From NCBI RefSeq assembly GCF_011043545.1, contig NZ_JAAKGP010000002.1:124001-188000 (forward strand): a stretch of 64,000 nt of DNA. Reading direction: 5' to 3'. Shown one piece after another: positions 35,331 through 43,171 of this stretch. Origin of the DNA: Rhodobacter sp. SGA-6-6. Its GTDB lineage: Bacteria > Pseudomonadota > Alphaproteobacteria > Rhodobacterales > Rhodobacteraceae. The translations under genes and the position numbers were made by a program. Positions within the stretch are counted from its first letter, which is position 1. Each line of letters starts with the position of its first letter. The notes beneath the pieces are model-generated. The model ran no database searches and was not told where the DNA came from. It worked only from the letters and a program-made list of their open reading frames with translations.

Positions 35331-35456
35331 GGGCGGTTCCTCCTGTCGGCCCCCGGGGTAGCGCGAAAGCCGTTGCGCCGGAAGGGGGAAGCGGAAATCC
35401 CGCCTTCCCCCCGCCGCGGCCTTGGTGCAAATCTGGCCGCCAGGAAGGACCACCCG

Positions 35457-36134
35457 ATGCGCGCCGCCCTTGCCCTGCTGCTCTCCGCCCTGCCCGCCGC
35501 GGCGGAAGGCCCCAACCTTGCGCCCGCCGCCGAGGCCGCCGCCCCCGGCCCGGTGCGGCAGCTGGCGCTGGCGCAGGAGATCCACGACCTCGGCCTCGCG
35601 CGCGAGGATGCGGTGCTGCTGCTCGCCGCCGCCCGGCTGGCCCGCGGCGCCGAACTGCGCCCCGCCACCGGCTGGACGCATGAGGGCGCCGGCACTCCGG
35701 CCCCGGAGGCGCCCGCCGCCGCCGGCCTGCCGCGCGATCCGGCCTCGCCCGAGGCGCTGGCATTGGCGCTGATGATGGCCGAAGGGAGCCCGGCGCTGGC
35801 CGACGTGGCCGCCGATGTCGCCGCGGCGCTGGAGCGCCCCGCCCCCGGCCGCGGCCATGTCAGCGCCGCCGCCATGGTCCTGCCCGCAGGCAAGGCCGAC
35901 AGCTGGCGCATCGCCTTCAACGGCAGCCTGCCGGCCGAGATCGCGCTGACGGGCGACGGCAGCGGCAATCTCGACCTGACCGTCACCGACGAGACCAGCG
36001 CCGAGATCTGCCGCGAGGACGGCTCCCGCGACCGTGCCTTCTGCGGCTTCACCCCGGCGCGCAACGGCTTCTTCACCGTGACGGTGACAAACCGGGGTGG
36101 GAACGAGACCCGCTATCGCCTGGTCACCAACTGA
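35457..36134 (+). CDS. Secreted protein, paralog A of the cysteine-pair/YxLxTN family
   Basis: 225 residues. Start ATG 35457 follows AGGAAGGAC; it gives a signal peptide MRAALALLLSALPAAAEG. An N-terminal helical pair (RQLALAQEIHDLGLAREDAVLLLAAARLARGAEL) is followed by an Ala/Pro-rich linker and a beta domain. The beta domain ends with one Cys, a short loop, then FCGFTPARNGFFTVTVTNRGG and a terminal YRLVTN. Homologous arrangements are seen in the proteins at 36299 and 45476. The C-terminal domain resembles bacterial pre-peptidase (PPC-like) domains. No enzyme motif is seen. Likely periplasmic or extracellular; function unknown. Confidence 0.75.
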   Translation: MRAALALLLSALPAAAEGPNLAPAAEAAAPGPVRQLALAQEIHDLGLAREDAVLLLAAARLARGAELRPATGWTHEGAGTPAPEAPAAAGLPRDPASPEALALALMMAEGSPALADVAADVAAALERPAPGRGHVSAAAMVLPAGKADSWRIAFNGSLPAEIALTGDGSGNLDLTVTDETSAEICREDGSRDRAFCGFTPARNGFFTVTVTNRGGNETRYRLVTN

Positions 36135-36154
36135 CCGCCGCTGCGGGGAGATCC

Positions 36155-36175
36155 CGATTTTTCGCCGAAAAATCG
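36155..36175. repeat. CGATTTTTCG-C-CGAAAAATCG palindrome
   Basis: Perfect arms, central C instead of T compared with the copies at 13114 and 25614. It lies 21 bases after the paralog A stop and 12 bases before the ATGAC-N7-GTCAC motif. Confidence 0.72.
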
Positions 36176-36186
36176 CCCTCCCCCGG

Positions 36187-36203
36187 ATGACGGCATTTGT
36201 CAC
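36187..36203 (+). promoter_or_regulatory. ATGAC-N7-GTCAC motif upstream of paralog B (candidate response-regulator site)
   Basis: ATGACGGCATTTGTCAC, 96 bases before the ATG at 36299. It matches 41531-41547 (ATGACTGCATTTGTCAT) and 45385-45401; only the last base breaks the perfect inverted repeat. Further half-site-like bits (ATGCCGTCTTT at 36207, ATGACAC at 36234) follow. Proposed site for the OmpR-type regulator at 43172-43891. Confidence 0.6.
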
Positions 36204-36298
36204 GCCATGCCGTCTTTCCAAACGCTTCGCGGGATGACACCATGCCCGCATCCCGGCCCCCTGCCCCCCGGGCCACATGTGCAAGCATAGGATCCGCC

Positions 36299-37123
36299 AT
36301 GAAACTCAAATCCCTTTCCCTGACGCTCGCCACCACCGCGCTGGTGGCGCTTTCCCTGCCCTCCTTCGCCCAGGATGCCGACAAGTCCGGCACCAACGTC
36401 ACCACCGCCGCCGGCGGCGAACGCGGCGCCGCGGCCACGCTGTCGATGGCCTACGAGCTTTACGAGATCGGCACCGCCTCGGGCGACGCGCTGACCGTGC
36501 TGACCGCCGCCAAGCTGGCCGCCTCGGCCGAGGTGGAGGCGAAGGAGCCCGCCGCGCTCGACCCCGCCGGCTTCGACGAGGAGGGACTCAGCCTCGATAG
36601 CTTCCGCAAGAAGGCCGCCCCCGCCGCGCCCGCCGCCCCGGCGCCGATGATGAACGAGGGCGAGACCCGCCCCGCCGCCGTGGCCACCTTCGGCGCCGCC
36701 GCGAACGAGGACGAGGGCGCCGCCGAGGCCCCGCCGACCGCCGCCGAGATGTTCGCCAAGGCGACGGAACTGGCCGGAGACGACGAGGCGCTGAAGGAGA
36801 TCATCGCCGACGCCGAGGCGGAAACCTCGCGCGGGCGGATCGGCGGCGCGGTCAGCTGGCTGTCGCGGCTGAACTCGGGCCGGATGGACATCTGGGAAGT
36901 GCCTTTCTACGGCAATTCCTATGCCGAGGTGGCCGTGGTCGGCGACGGCGACGCCAACCTCGACATGGTGATCACCGACGAGAACGGCAACGTGATCTGC
37001 TACGACACCTCGCCCTCGGACCAAGTCTATTGCGATTTCGTCCCGGCCTGGGACGGCTATTTCTACATCGCGGTGGAGAACACCGGCCGCAGCCGGAACT
37101 CCTATTACCTGATGACGAACTGA
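36299..37123 (+). CDS. Secreted protein, paralog B of the cysteine-pair/YxLxTN family
   Basis: 274 residues, signal peptide MKLKSLSLTLATTALVALSLPSFAQ (cut after FAQ or SFA). The helical unit MAYELYEIGTASGDALTVLTAAKLAASAEV matches paralogs A and C. A low-complexity Ala/Pro/Glu linker (residues ~90-150) precedes a second acidic helix. The beta domain reads WEVPFYGNSYAEVAVVGDGDANLDMVI, then two cysteines (VICYD...VYCDF) and a terminal YYLMTN. The spacing of the two Cys suggests a disulfide. The ATGAC-N7-GTCAC motif is upstream. 37124-37280 downstream shows no gene. Confidence 0.78.
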   Translation: MKLKSLSLTLATTALVALSLPSFAQDADKSGTNVTTAAGGERGAAATLSMAYELYEIGTASGDALTVLTAAKLAASAEVEAKEPAALDPAGFDEEGLSLDSFRKKAAPAAPAAPAPMMNEGETRPAAVATFGAAANEDEGAAEAPPTAAEMFAKATELAGDDEALKEIIADAEAETSRGRIGGAVSWLSRLNSGRMDIWEVPFYGNSYAEVAVVGDGDANLDMVITDENGNVICYDTSPSDQVYCDFVPAWDGYFYIAVENTGRSRNSYYLMTN

Positions 37124-37280
37124 TCTTCGCTGCGGCGGAGGACGGAAGGCCCGGGTGGACGCCCGGGTCTTTCCTCATCGCGGGATTGTTGGAGCAAGGA
37201 CCTGGCCGACAGCTTTGCGGAAGAGAGCCATCTTGCAACCACTGACCCGAATTTATCGCCGGATCATTGAACCAGTATCG

Positions 37281-38300
37281 CTATTGCACTCCCTCGCTGC
37301 CTTCAAGAATCCGGACAACACGAAACCCAAAAAAGCCACGCCTGCGATCCTCAGTCGGACGAAATCGTCTGGCAGGACGGAGACTGTCCATGGCGATCAT
37401 ATATGCTCCGCCTTTGGCGACACGCCGATTGGCGACGCTCCGGCAGGAATCCGGTGCTACAGCATTGGCAAGATAGGCGCTATCACTTGACAGGCCCAAG
37501 TGCTCTTCCGACCAACAGGACAGGGTTAACTCCACGACATTCCCCGACATGTGCCGAACGCCCCAAGCGTTCGCTGCGTCGAGTTCGTTGACAGGCACCG
37601 GCATATATCGGTCAAGAAGCCAGGGCATGGGCTCTCCCCGCAGGTTCTCACTCGCGCTCCGCGAGAAATTCGCCTGCTCCGCAGTCAGTTCATCGCCTTG
37701 CGCAAAGGGAGTCTCCGTCCCGGCGCGCGCGGCATATTCCCACTCGGCTTCCGTCGGCAGGCGATAGACCTCGGCGCCGACCTGCCCGTTGAGCCAGGCC
37801 ACATATTCCAGCGAGTCGAGATAGGAGACGTTGATCACAGGATGCTGTGGACCCAGCTCCCTGTATCCACTGGGTGTCAGGACACGGTGATCGGGCACAT
37901 GGGTGCAGCCGCCATCCTCCACACAGGCCATCCAATCCGCATGGGTGGTCTCGTTGCGCGCGATGGCATAGGGGATATCCATCTGCACCCTGTGCCGCGG
38001 GTGCTCGCTCGGGATGATGTTCGGCTCATCCGGCCCCCGTTTACGCATCCCGGCGTTCTCGCCATAGATGTCGAACGGGTTGACGGATTCTCCCGGGATG
38101 GCCCCCATCATGAACTCGCCCGGCGGCATGACGATCATCTCGGGACAGGCATCGCATTCCTGAAACAGCTCGAACGGAGGCAACCCCGTTGGTTCAGTCA
38201 CATTGACTTCGGTGCTCATCTCAGCCGATACCGCACTGGCACTGATCAGGGAAACCGCTCTCGCGAGCATTGGCTTCAGTGTCACTTCCCGTCCTTCCAT
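37281..38300 (-). CDS. Exported SUMF1/FGE-sulfatase-fold protein
   Basis: 339 residues with a signal-like N-terminus ending AVSLISASAVSA. GTG 38282 (MTLKPMLARAV...) with AAGGA 6 bases before it is an equally good start. The formylglycine-generating-enzyme fold is shown by PEMIVMPPGEFMMGA, RNETTHADWMACVEDGGC, YRLPTEAEWEYAARAG, HMSGNVVELTLSCW, RVAKGGAY and GFFGFRVVR. The two catalytic-type Cys of true FGE are not clearly in place, and no sulfatase is nearby, so a ligand-binding or modifying role is likelier. Sampled lines are ~57% G+C, lower than the neighbours, which suggests transfer. Similar domains accompany bacterial caspases elsewhere. Confidence 0.8.
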   Translation of the reverse strand: MEGREVTLKPMLARAVSLISASAVSAEMSTEVNVTEPTGLPPFELFQECDACPEMIVMPPGEFMMGAIPGESVNPFDIYGENAGMRKRGPDEPNIIPSEHPRHRVQMDIPYAIARNETTHADWMACVEDGGCTHVPDHRVLTPSGYRELGPQHPVINVSYLDSLEYVAWLNGQVGAEVYRLPTEAEWEYAARAGTETPFAQGDELTAEQANFSRSASENLRGEPMPWLLDRYMPVPVNELDAANAWGVRHMSGNVVELTLSCWSEEHLGLSSDSAYLANAVAPDSCRSVANRRVAKGGAYMIAMDSLRPARRFRPTEDRRRGFFGFRVVRILEGSEGVQ

Positions 38301-38405
38301 TCCACCTTAATACTGAACCAGCACTCAACGGCCAAAGGGCTTATCCCCAACCCTACGCAAGAAGACCCCTCCTCAAGGAAGGGGCCTCCTGTCCTTTCTG
38401 CCCCC

Positions 38406-39470
38406 TCACGGGGCGCTCTGGATCACCTCGTTCAGCCAGGGCACGAAATTGGCGATGTTGGTATAGGCCGAGAAGGTCGCCGTCTCCTCGCAGCCCTTGC
38501 CGGACGAGGCGCTCAGCCCCCAGCTGACGATGCCGGCCTGGATGTAGCTGCCGTCCTCCAGCGGCACCACCAGCGGCCCGCCGCTGTCGCCGTTGCACGA
38601 GGTCTTGCCGCCCTCGAAGGTGCCCGAGCAGATCATGTTCTCGCTCAGCGGCATCGGCGCCTTGGCGACCAGTTCGTCCCAGACCGCATAGGCGTCCTCC
38701 TCGCGCAGGCCGAAGACCTGGGCGGCGTAGGAGAAGCCCTTGGCGGCCTCGTCCGCCCGGGCCTCCATCATCGCGGTGTTGCACAGGTTGCGGTCCAGCA
38801 TCTGGATCTGCGCCTGCCGCAGCTCGGGCGACAGCTTGCCGCCGTTCTGCAGGCCCCAGCCGGTGACGATGGTGGTCACCCCGGGCTGGTTCAGCACCTG
38901 GCTGAAGTTGGCGTCCGGCACCTCGATGGTCTTGTAGGGCACGGTCGGCGCCCGGGCCAGCTTGATCAGCGCGATGTCGTAGTCGAACTGGGTGCCCAGG
39001 TAGGAGGGGTGCTTGATGATCTTCTCCACCGGCACCACGTCGCCGGTGCCGTCCAGCTTGTTGGTGCCGACCAGGATCGAGATCGCCTTGGGATCGACAT
39101 CGAACCATTCGCCCTGGTCGTCCGCCATGTGGACGCAATGCGCCGCGGTCAGCACCCAGGTGTCCAGCACCAGCGAGCCGCCGCAGAACTGGGTGTCGGG
39201 CGAGACCGGCTGCCCCGCCACCACCAGCGCCACCTGCCAGGGCCAGGCGCCATCGGCCGCGACCTCGCCGCCGATCACCTTGGCGCCGGCCTCCTCGGGC
39301 TCGGCATTGCGGGCGGCCTTGGAACCCGAGGCCGCGAAGTCGAAGGGCGAGGAGGAGCCGGCGCCGCCGAAGTCGCCGGTCAGCACCTCGGGCGGGGCTT
39401 CGGCCAGGGCGCCGCCGGTCAGCGCCAGAAAGGCGGCGAATGTCGAGGTCAAAAGGGATTTTCGCATCAT
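38406..39470 (-). CDS. Exported chymotrypsin-fold (S1A) serine protease zymogen
   Basis: 354 residues; signal peptide to about residue 23 (ALTGGALA). A pro-segment of ~40 residues ends in AK64 before V65-I-G-G, the classical S1A activation site. The catalytic triad is complete: H111 (LTAAHC), D165 (YDIALIK), S296 (GDSGGPL). The residue that sets trypsin specificity (Asp189) is Thr290 in GGKTSCNGDSGG, so it should not be a plain trypsin. Three cysteine pairs are plausible. It follows the caspase gene on the same strand by 42 bases and probably shares its promoter. Confidence 0.88.
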   Translation of the reverse strand: MMRKSLLTSTFAAFLALTGGALAEAPPEVLTGDFGGAGSSSPFDFAASGSKAARNAEPEEAGAKVIGGEVAADGAWPWQVALVVAGQPVSPDTQFCGGSLVLDTWVLTAAHCVHMADDQGEWFDVDPKAISILVGTNKLDGTGDVVPVEKIIKHPSYLGTQFDYDIALIKLARAPTVPYKTIEVPDANFSQVLNQPGVTTIVTGWGLQNGGKLSPELRQAQIQMLDRNLCNTAMMEARADEAAKGFSYAAQVFGLREEDAYAVWDELVAKAPMPLSENMICSGTFEGGKTSCNGDSGGPLVVPLEDGSYIQAGIVSWGLSASSGKGCEETATFSAYTNIANFVPWLNEVIQSAP

Positions 39471-39512
39471 GGTCTCCGTTGCGGGTCCGGGGCAATCGTC
39501 CCCGGGGGTGTC

Positions 39513-41471
39513 TCAAGGCTCGGGCGTCAGTCTCACCACCTGGCGGATCATCGCAAGGGGGCTGGGTTTCAGGGAAAATCCGCGGTTGGCGGCCTCTTCG
39601 GGGTCGATCATGCGGTCTTCCAGCCACATTGTCATCCCGTCCGATGCGCCGGCGAAATCGCGCGTCATCTCCGGGCTGGCAAGGCGGGTCAGGTCCACCC
39701 GCGGGCCGTCGCCTTCCGGCACGGCGAGGACCCAGATCTCCTCCAGCCCCGCGGTGGAGCCCGCGGCGATCTGCAGCCCCACGGTCACGCTTTCGCCGGG
39801 GGCGAGGCGGTTCGCCAGGTTCTGCACCGGCCAGATCGGCGCCACGGTGAAATCGGCGGAGAAATAGAGGACCGAGACGTCCTGCGCCTTGCCGGAGGTA
39901 TTGGTCAGCGTCAGCCACAGCTGGTCGCAGGGCGCCACGCCCTTCGCCGGATCGGCGGCGGTGCCGGGATCGGCCGGGCCGCAGGCCACGCCGCCCTCGG
40001 ACGGCACCGGCAGCGCGGGGCGGCGCTCCACCTCTATCGCGATCACCGGCTGGCCGGTCAGCCCGCGGCCCGCGGCGCCGGCCAGCGTCTCGCGCAGGCG
40101 CAGGCCATGGGCGGCGGTCTCCAGCACCCGCTCCACCGCCGCCGCCGGAGTCTCGCCCTCCTCCGGCACGATGCGGGGGGTGGAGCCGGGGCCCTCCGGG
40201 TCCAGCACGCCGTCGGCATTGGCCAGCGCCACGGTGCCGTCCACAAGGATCGGGATCAGGTCGGGGTCCGCCCCGGGGGCGGGAAGGGCCGCCTCCCAGG
40301 CGGCATAGTCGAAGCCGTCGCCGGCATCGGCGCGGACCGGGGCGGCCAGCACCAAGGGCTTCGCCGGAGCAGCAGCGGTCAGTTCGGCCCAGGCGGCGCC
40401 CTCGGGCAGCGGGCCGGAGAGGGTGGCGCTGCGGGCCTCGGCCTTCGCCACGGTGACGGTGCCGAGCGGTTCCCCGCCCGCGCCGGCGGCATAGAGCGTC
40501 AGTTCCGCCCCGGCCTCCAGCCCCTGCAGCAGCCCGGCCTCGACCTTGGCCCCATCCAGCCGCCAGCGCCCGGGGGCGGAGCCGGTGCCGAAGACCTGCG
40601 CGTCCAGCAGCGGCCCCTCGCCTTCCGGCATCTGCCGGGCCGGGCCCTGCGCCATGGCGTCGGTCGCCGCCGCCAGCACCTGCGCCCAGGTCGCCTGCGG
40701 CGCCTCGGCCAGCACCTGCGCCAGCCGCAGGGTGAACTCGCCATGCCAGGCGCCGGTGTCGCCGAACGGGTATTCGAAGGACCGCTCGTCGGACTGCGAG
40801 GAATAGAGGAAGACGTAGTCCCCCTGCAGCACCAGCGGCGCGGCGGCGGGGGCCGAGGGGGCGTCGTCGGGGATGCCGAGCGTCTCCGGCTCCAGCGTCT
40901 TCGCCACGCCCTCGCCGCCGATGGCGCGGAAGCCGGTGGCGGAATGGCAGGCGTCGATCAGCCCGACCAGCTGGACGCCGCGGTCCATCAGCCCCTGCGC
41001 CCAGGCCTGCAACTCGTCGTCGACGATGGCATTCTCCACCGCACCGATGGCGCCCTTCCAGCCGGCGGCATCGGCGGGAAGCAGGATCTCGTCATACCCC
41101 CCGCCCTCGTCGCCCGAGGCATCGGGGGCCTGCGAGCCATGGCCGGAGAAGTAGAACACCACGGTGTCGCCGGGTTGGGCCTTCGCCGCCACATCCTCCA
41201 TCGCGGCCAGGATGGCGGCGCGGGTCGGCTGGGCGCTGGAGACGCCTTCGGGCAGCGACGGCGGGGCGGAGGCGAGGACGGTGACCTGCGCCGGGTCCAC
41301 GCCGCGGGCGACCAGCGTCTCGGCGATCAGCTGGGCATCGTGCGAGGGGCCCTTCAGGTCGGCGTCCAGCACGGTGTAGTCGGAGACGCCGATGACGATG
41401 GCGCGCGTCTCGGCCAGGGCCGGAAGGGCCGTGGTGGAAAGGAGAAGCGCATATGCCAGGGGTCTGATCAT
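39513..41471 (-). CDS. Exported caspase-fold (C14, orthocaspase) protein 1
   Basis: 652 residues; signal peptide MIRPLAYALLLSTTALPALA (ATG 41471). The p20-like domain (residues ~22-260) has the dyad H111 in VVFYFSGHGSQ and C175 in GLIDACHSATG. It is followed by a long linker and a C-terminal beta-rich domain (residues ~530-620, LTNTSGKAQDVSVLYFSADF) that is also present in caspase 2. Bacterial orthocaspases usually cleave after Arg/Lys. The ATGAC-N7-GTCAT motif lies 60 bases upstream. Being periplasmic is unusual for the fold and points to envelope proteolysis rather than cytosolic cell-death signalling. Confidence 0.87.
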   Translation of the reverse strand: MIRPLAYALLLSTTALPALAETRAIVIGVSDYTVLDADLKGPSHDAQLIAETLVARGVDPAQVTVLASAPPSLPEGVSSAQPTRAAILAAMEDVAAKAQPGDTVVFYFSGHGSQAPDASGDEGGGYDEILLPADAAGWKGAIGAVENAIVDDELQAWAQGLMDRGVQLVGLIDACHSATGFRAIGGEGVAKTLEPETLGIPDDAPSAPAAAPLVLQGDYVFLYSSQSDERSFEYPFGDTGAWHGEFTLRLAQVLAEAPQATWAQVLAAATDAMAQGPARQMPEGEGPLLDAQVFGTGSAPGRWRLDGAKVEAGLLQGLEAGAELTLYAAGAGGEPLGTVTVAKAEARSATLSGPLPEGAAWAELTAAAPAKPLVLAAPVRADAGDGFDYAAWEAALPAPGADPDLIPILVDGTVALANADGVLDPEGPGSTPRIVPEEGETPAAAVERVLETAAHGLRLRETLAGAAGRGLTGQPVIAIEVERRPALPVPSEGGVACGPADPGTAADPAKGVAPCDQLWLTLTNTSGKAQDVSVLYFSADFTVAPIWPVQNLANRLAPGESVTVGLQIAAGSTAGLEEIWVLAVPEGDGPRVDLTRLASPEMTRDFAGASDGMTMWLEDRMIDPEEAANRGFSLKPSPLAMIRQVVRLTPEP

Positions 41472-41530
41472 GCGGCCAAGATAGCGGGGCCGGGGCGTGG
41501 CACAAGTCCGCGCAGGGGATGCGGGATCGG

Positions 41531-41547
41531 ATGACTGCATTTGTCAT
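41531..41547. promoter_or_regulatory. ATGAC-N7-GTCAT motif upstream of caspase 1
   Basis: Perfect 5-7-5 inverted repeat, ATGACTGCATTTGTCAT, 60 bases upstream of the caspase 1 start (41471, minus strand). It shares ATGAC-x-GCATTTGTCA with the site at 36187. Confidence 0.62.
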
Positions 41548-41570
41548 CGGGGGAGGTCGGCGGTCAGGTC

Positions 41571-41778
41571 GGGCGGGAAAAGGCGAGGCATTGCCTCGCC
41601 CCCGCCCGTGCGTGGCATATCACCCGGACACGCTGGCAGCGCATAACCCCGACAGGCCAGCGCCCGACCCGGCGGGCGAGAAGCGCCCGCCGAGGGCGGG
41701 GCGGGCGCTGGCCGGGCCTTTGGGGCCCGGCCGGGATGATTGAACCGTTGCGCCGTGGCGAAGGCACGCGCCTTCGCC
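41571..41778 (+). repeat. ~210-bp structured intergenic repeat, copy 3
   Basis: Same orientation as copy 1. GGCGAGGCA-T-TGCCTCGCC, then the CCAGCGCCCG...GGCGCTGG stem with the inner GGGCGAGAAGCGCCC hairpin, CCGGGCCTTTGGGGCCCGG, and GGCGAAGGCACGCGCCTTCGCC. It occupies most of the gap between the caspase 1 start and the histidine kinase stop; the rest of 41472-41798 has the ATGAC motif and no gene. Confidence 0.82.
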
Positions 41779-41798
41779 AGGGAGACGCGAAACAGCAG

Positions 41799-43169
41799 CT
41801 ACACACCACCCTCGGCCAACACCGGAAAGGCCAGTTCCACCGTCAGCCCGCGCGCCGTCTGCGGCAGGATCAGCCGCGCCCCATGCCGGGCGGCGATGGC
41901 GCGGACCAGCGCCAGCCCCAGCCCGTGGCCCTTGATCCCCCGCGCCCGGTCGCGGTCGGCGCGGGTGAAGCGGTCGAAGGCTTCCTCGCGCAGCCCGGCC
42001 GGCAGGCCCGGCCCGCTGTCGGCCAGCCGCAGGACATGACGGCCGCCCTCGGTCGCCACGGTCAGGGCCAGGCTGTCGCCCGGGCCGCAATACTTGATGG
42101 CGTTGTCAAGCAGGTTCGCCACCACCTGCGCGATCAGGGTGCGGTCTCCCAGCACCTGCAACCCCGACGCCACCTCGGCGCGCGGCAGCAGGCCCTTGTC
42201 CTCGGCCAGCGGCTCGTAGAGTTCCCAGACCTCGGCGGCCACGGAAGACAGGTCCACCGGCACCAGCCCGCCGCCGCCCTGGTCGGCCTCGGCCCGGCTG
42301 ATGTCCAGCAGGGCATCGAACATGCGGATCGCCTGACGCATCTCGGCCTTCAGCGCGCCGACCTCCTCCTCCTGCCCCTCCAGCCGCGCCAGCCGCTGGA
42401 CCATGCGGTTCAGCGGCGTCCGCAGCTCGTGGGCGATGGTGTCGGACAGGTGATGGGTGGCGCGGTTCAGGTTCTCGATCCGGTCCAGCATGGCGTGGAC
42501 ATGGGTCTCCAGCAGGCCGAATTCGTCCGGCGCGCGCGGGCCGGGCAGGCGGGCCGAGAGGTCGCCGCCGGCCACCCGGTCGGCCAGCGCATTCACCCGG
42601 CCGATGCGGGCCATCACCCAGCGGGCGGCCAGCCAGCCGGTGCCCCCGGCGGCCAGCAGCACCGCCAGCAACAGCCCCAGCATCCCCCGCCGCAGATCCG
42701 CCAGCGTGTCGTCCACCGGCTGCAAGGACCGGCCGAGCAGCAGCGGGAAGCCCCCCGGCAATTCCCGCGCCACCGCCAGCCAGCGGTGGCCGTCGCGGAT
42801 GATCTCCTGCGCCGGGTCTATGGTGAAGCCCCCGCCCTGCCGCGCCAGCCCCTCGGGCCAGCCGGGCAAGGTGCCCGCCAGCACCCCGCCCTGCCGGTCC
42901 ATCAAGAGCAGCATCTCATCGGCGCCCGAGGCCGCCCGCAAGGCGATGGCCTCGCGCACGGCGATGATCCGGCGCTGGTCGTAGAGGGCGGCGAAGCCGT
43001 CCAGATCGGCGGTCAGCAGCGCCCTTTGCGCCTGCATCAACCGGGTCTCCACCAGCCTGTATTGCAGCCCCATCGCCAGCATCGCCAGCGCCGCCACCGC
43101 TGCCGCCATCACCGCCGCCAGCCGCCATGTCGCGCGGGCCTTCAGCGGGCGTTCGTCGGCGGGGGACAC
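41799..43169 (-). CDS. Sensor histidine kinase
   Basis: 456 residues, GTG start 43169, two bases after the response-regulator stop. Two membrane helices (~17-37 and ~163-185) enclose a periplasmic sensor of ~125 residues. A HAMP (ADRVAGGDLSARLPGPRAPDEFGLLE), the phospho-acceptor H247 in SDTIAHELRTPLNRM, an N-box NLLDNAIKY, DSGPGLP and GHGLGLALV complete a standard HPK. The periplasmic sensor suits monitoring of the envelope in which the adjacent proteases act. Third gene of the htrA-RR-HK operon. Confidence 0.92.
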   Translation of the reverse strand: MSPADERPLKARATWRLAAVMAAAVAALAMLAMGLQYRLVETRLMQAQRALLTADLDGFAALYDQRRIIAVREAIALRAASGADEMLLLMDRQGGVLAGTLPGWPEGLARQGGGFTIDPAQEIIRDGHRWLAVARELPGGFPLLLGRSLQPVDDTLADLRRGMLGLLLAVLLAAGGTGWLAARWVMARIGRVNALADRVAGGDLSARLPGPRAPDEFGLLETHVHAMLDRIENLNRATHHLSDTIAHELRTPLNRMVQRLARLEGQEEEVGALKAEMRQAIRMFDALLDISRAEADQGGGGLVPVDLSSVAAEVWELYEPLAEDKGLLPRAEVASGLQVLGDRTLIAQVVANLLDNAIKYCGPGDSLALTVATEGGRHVLRLADSGPGLPAGLREEAFDRFTRADRDRARGIKGHGLGLALVRAIAARHGARLILPQTARGLTVELAFPVLAEGGV

Positions 43170-43171
43170 CC

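Noticed and set aside
38406-41471. Caspase-trypsin anti-phage defence module
   Set aside because: Such modules are cytosolic and usually have STAND/TPR sensor domains; here both proteins have signal peptides and are tied to an envelope-type two-component system.
37551-41534. 1327-residue plus-strand frame
   Set aside because: Runs antisense through the SUMF1-like, S1A protease and caspase 1 genes; composition is that of an antisense shadow and no domain is recognisable.
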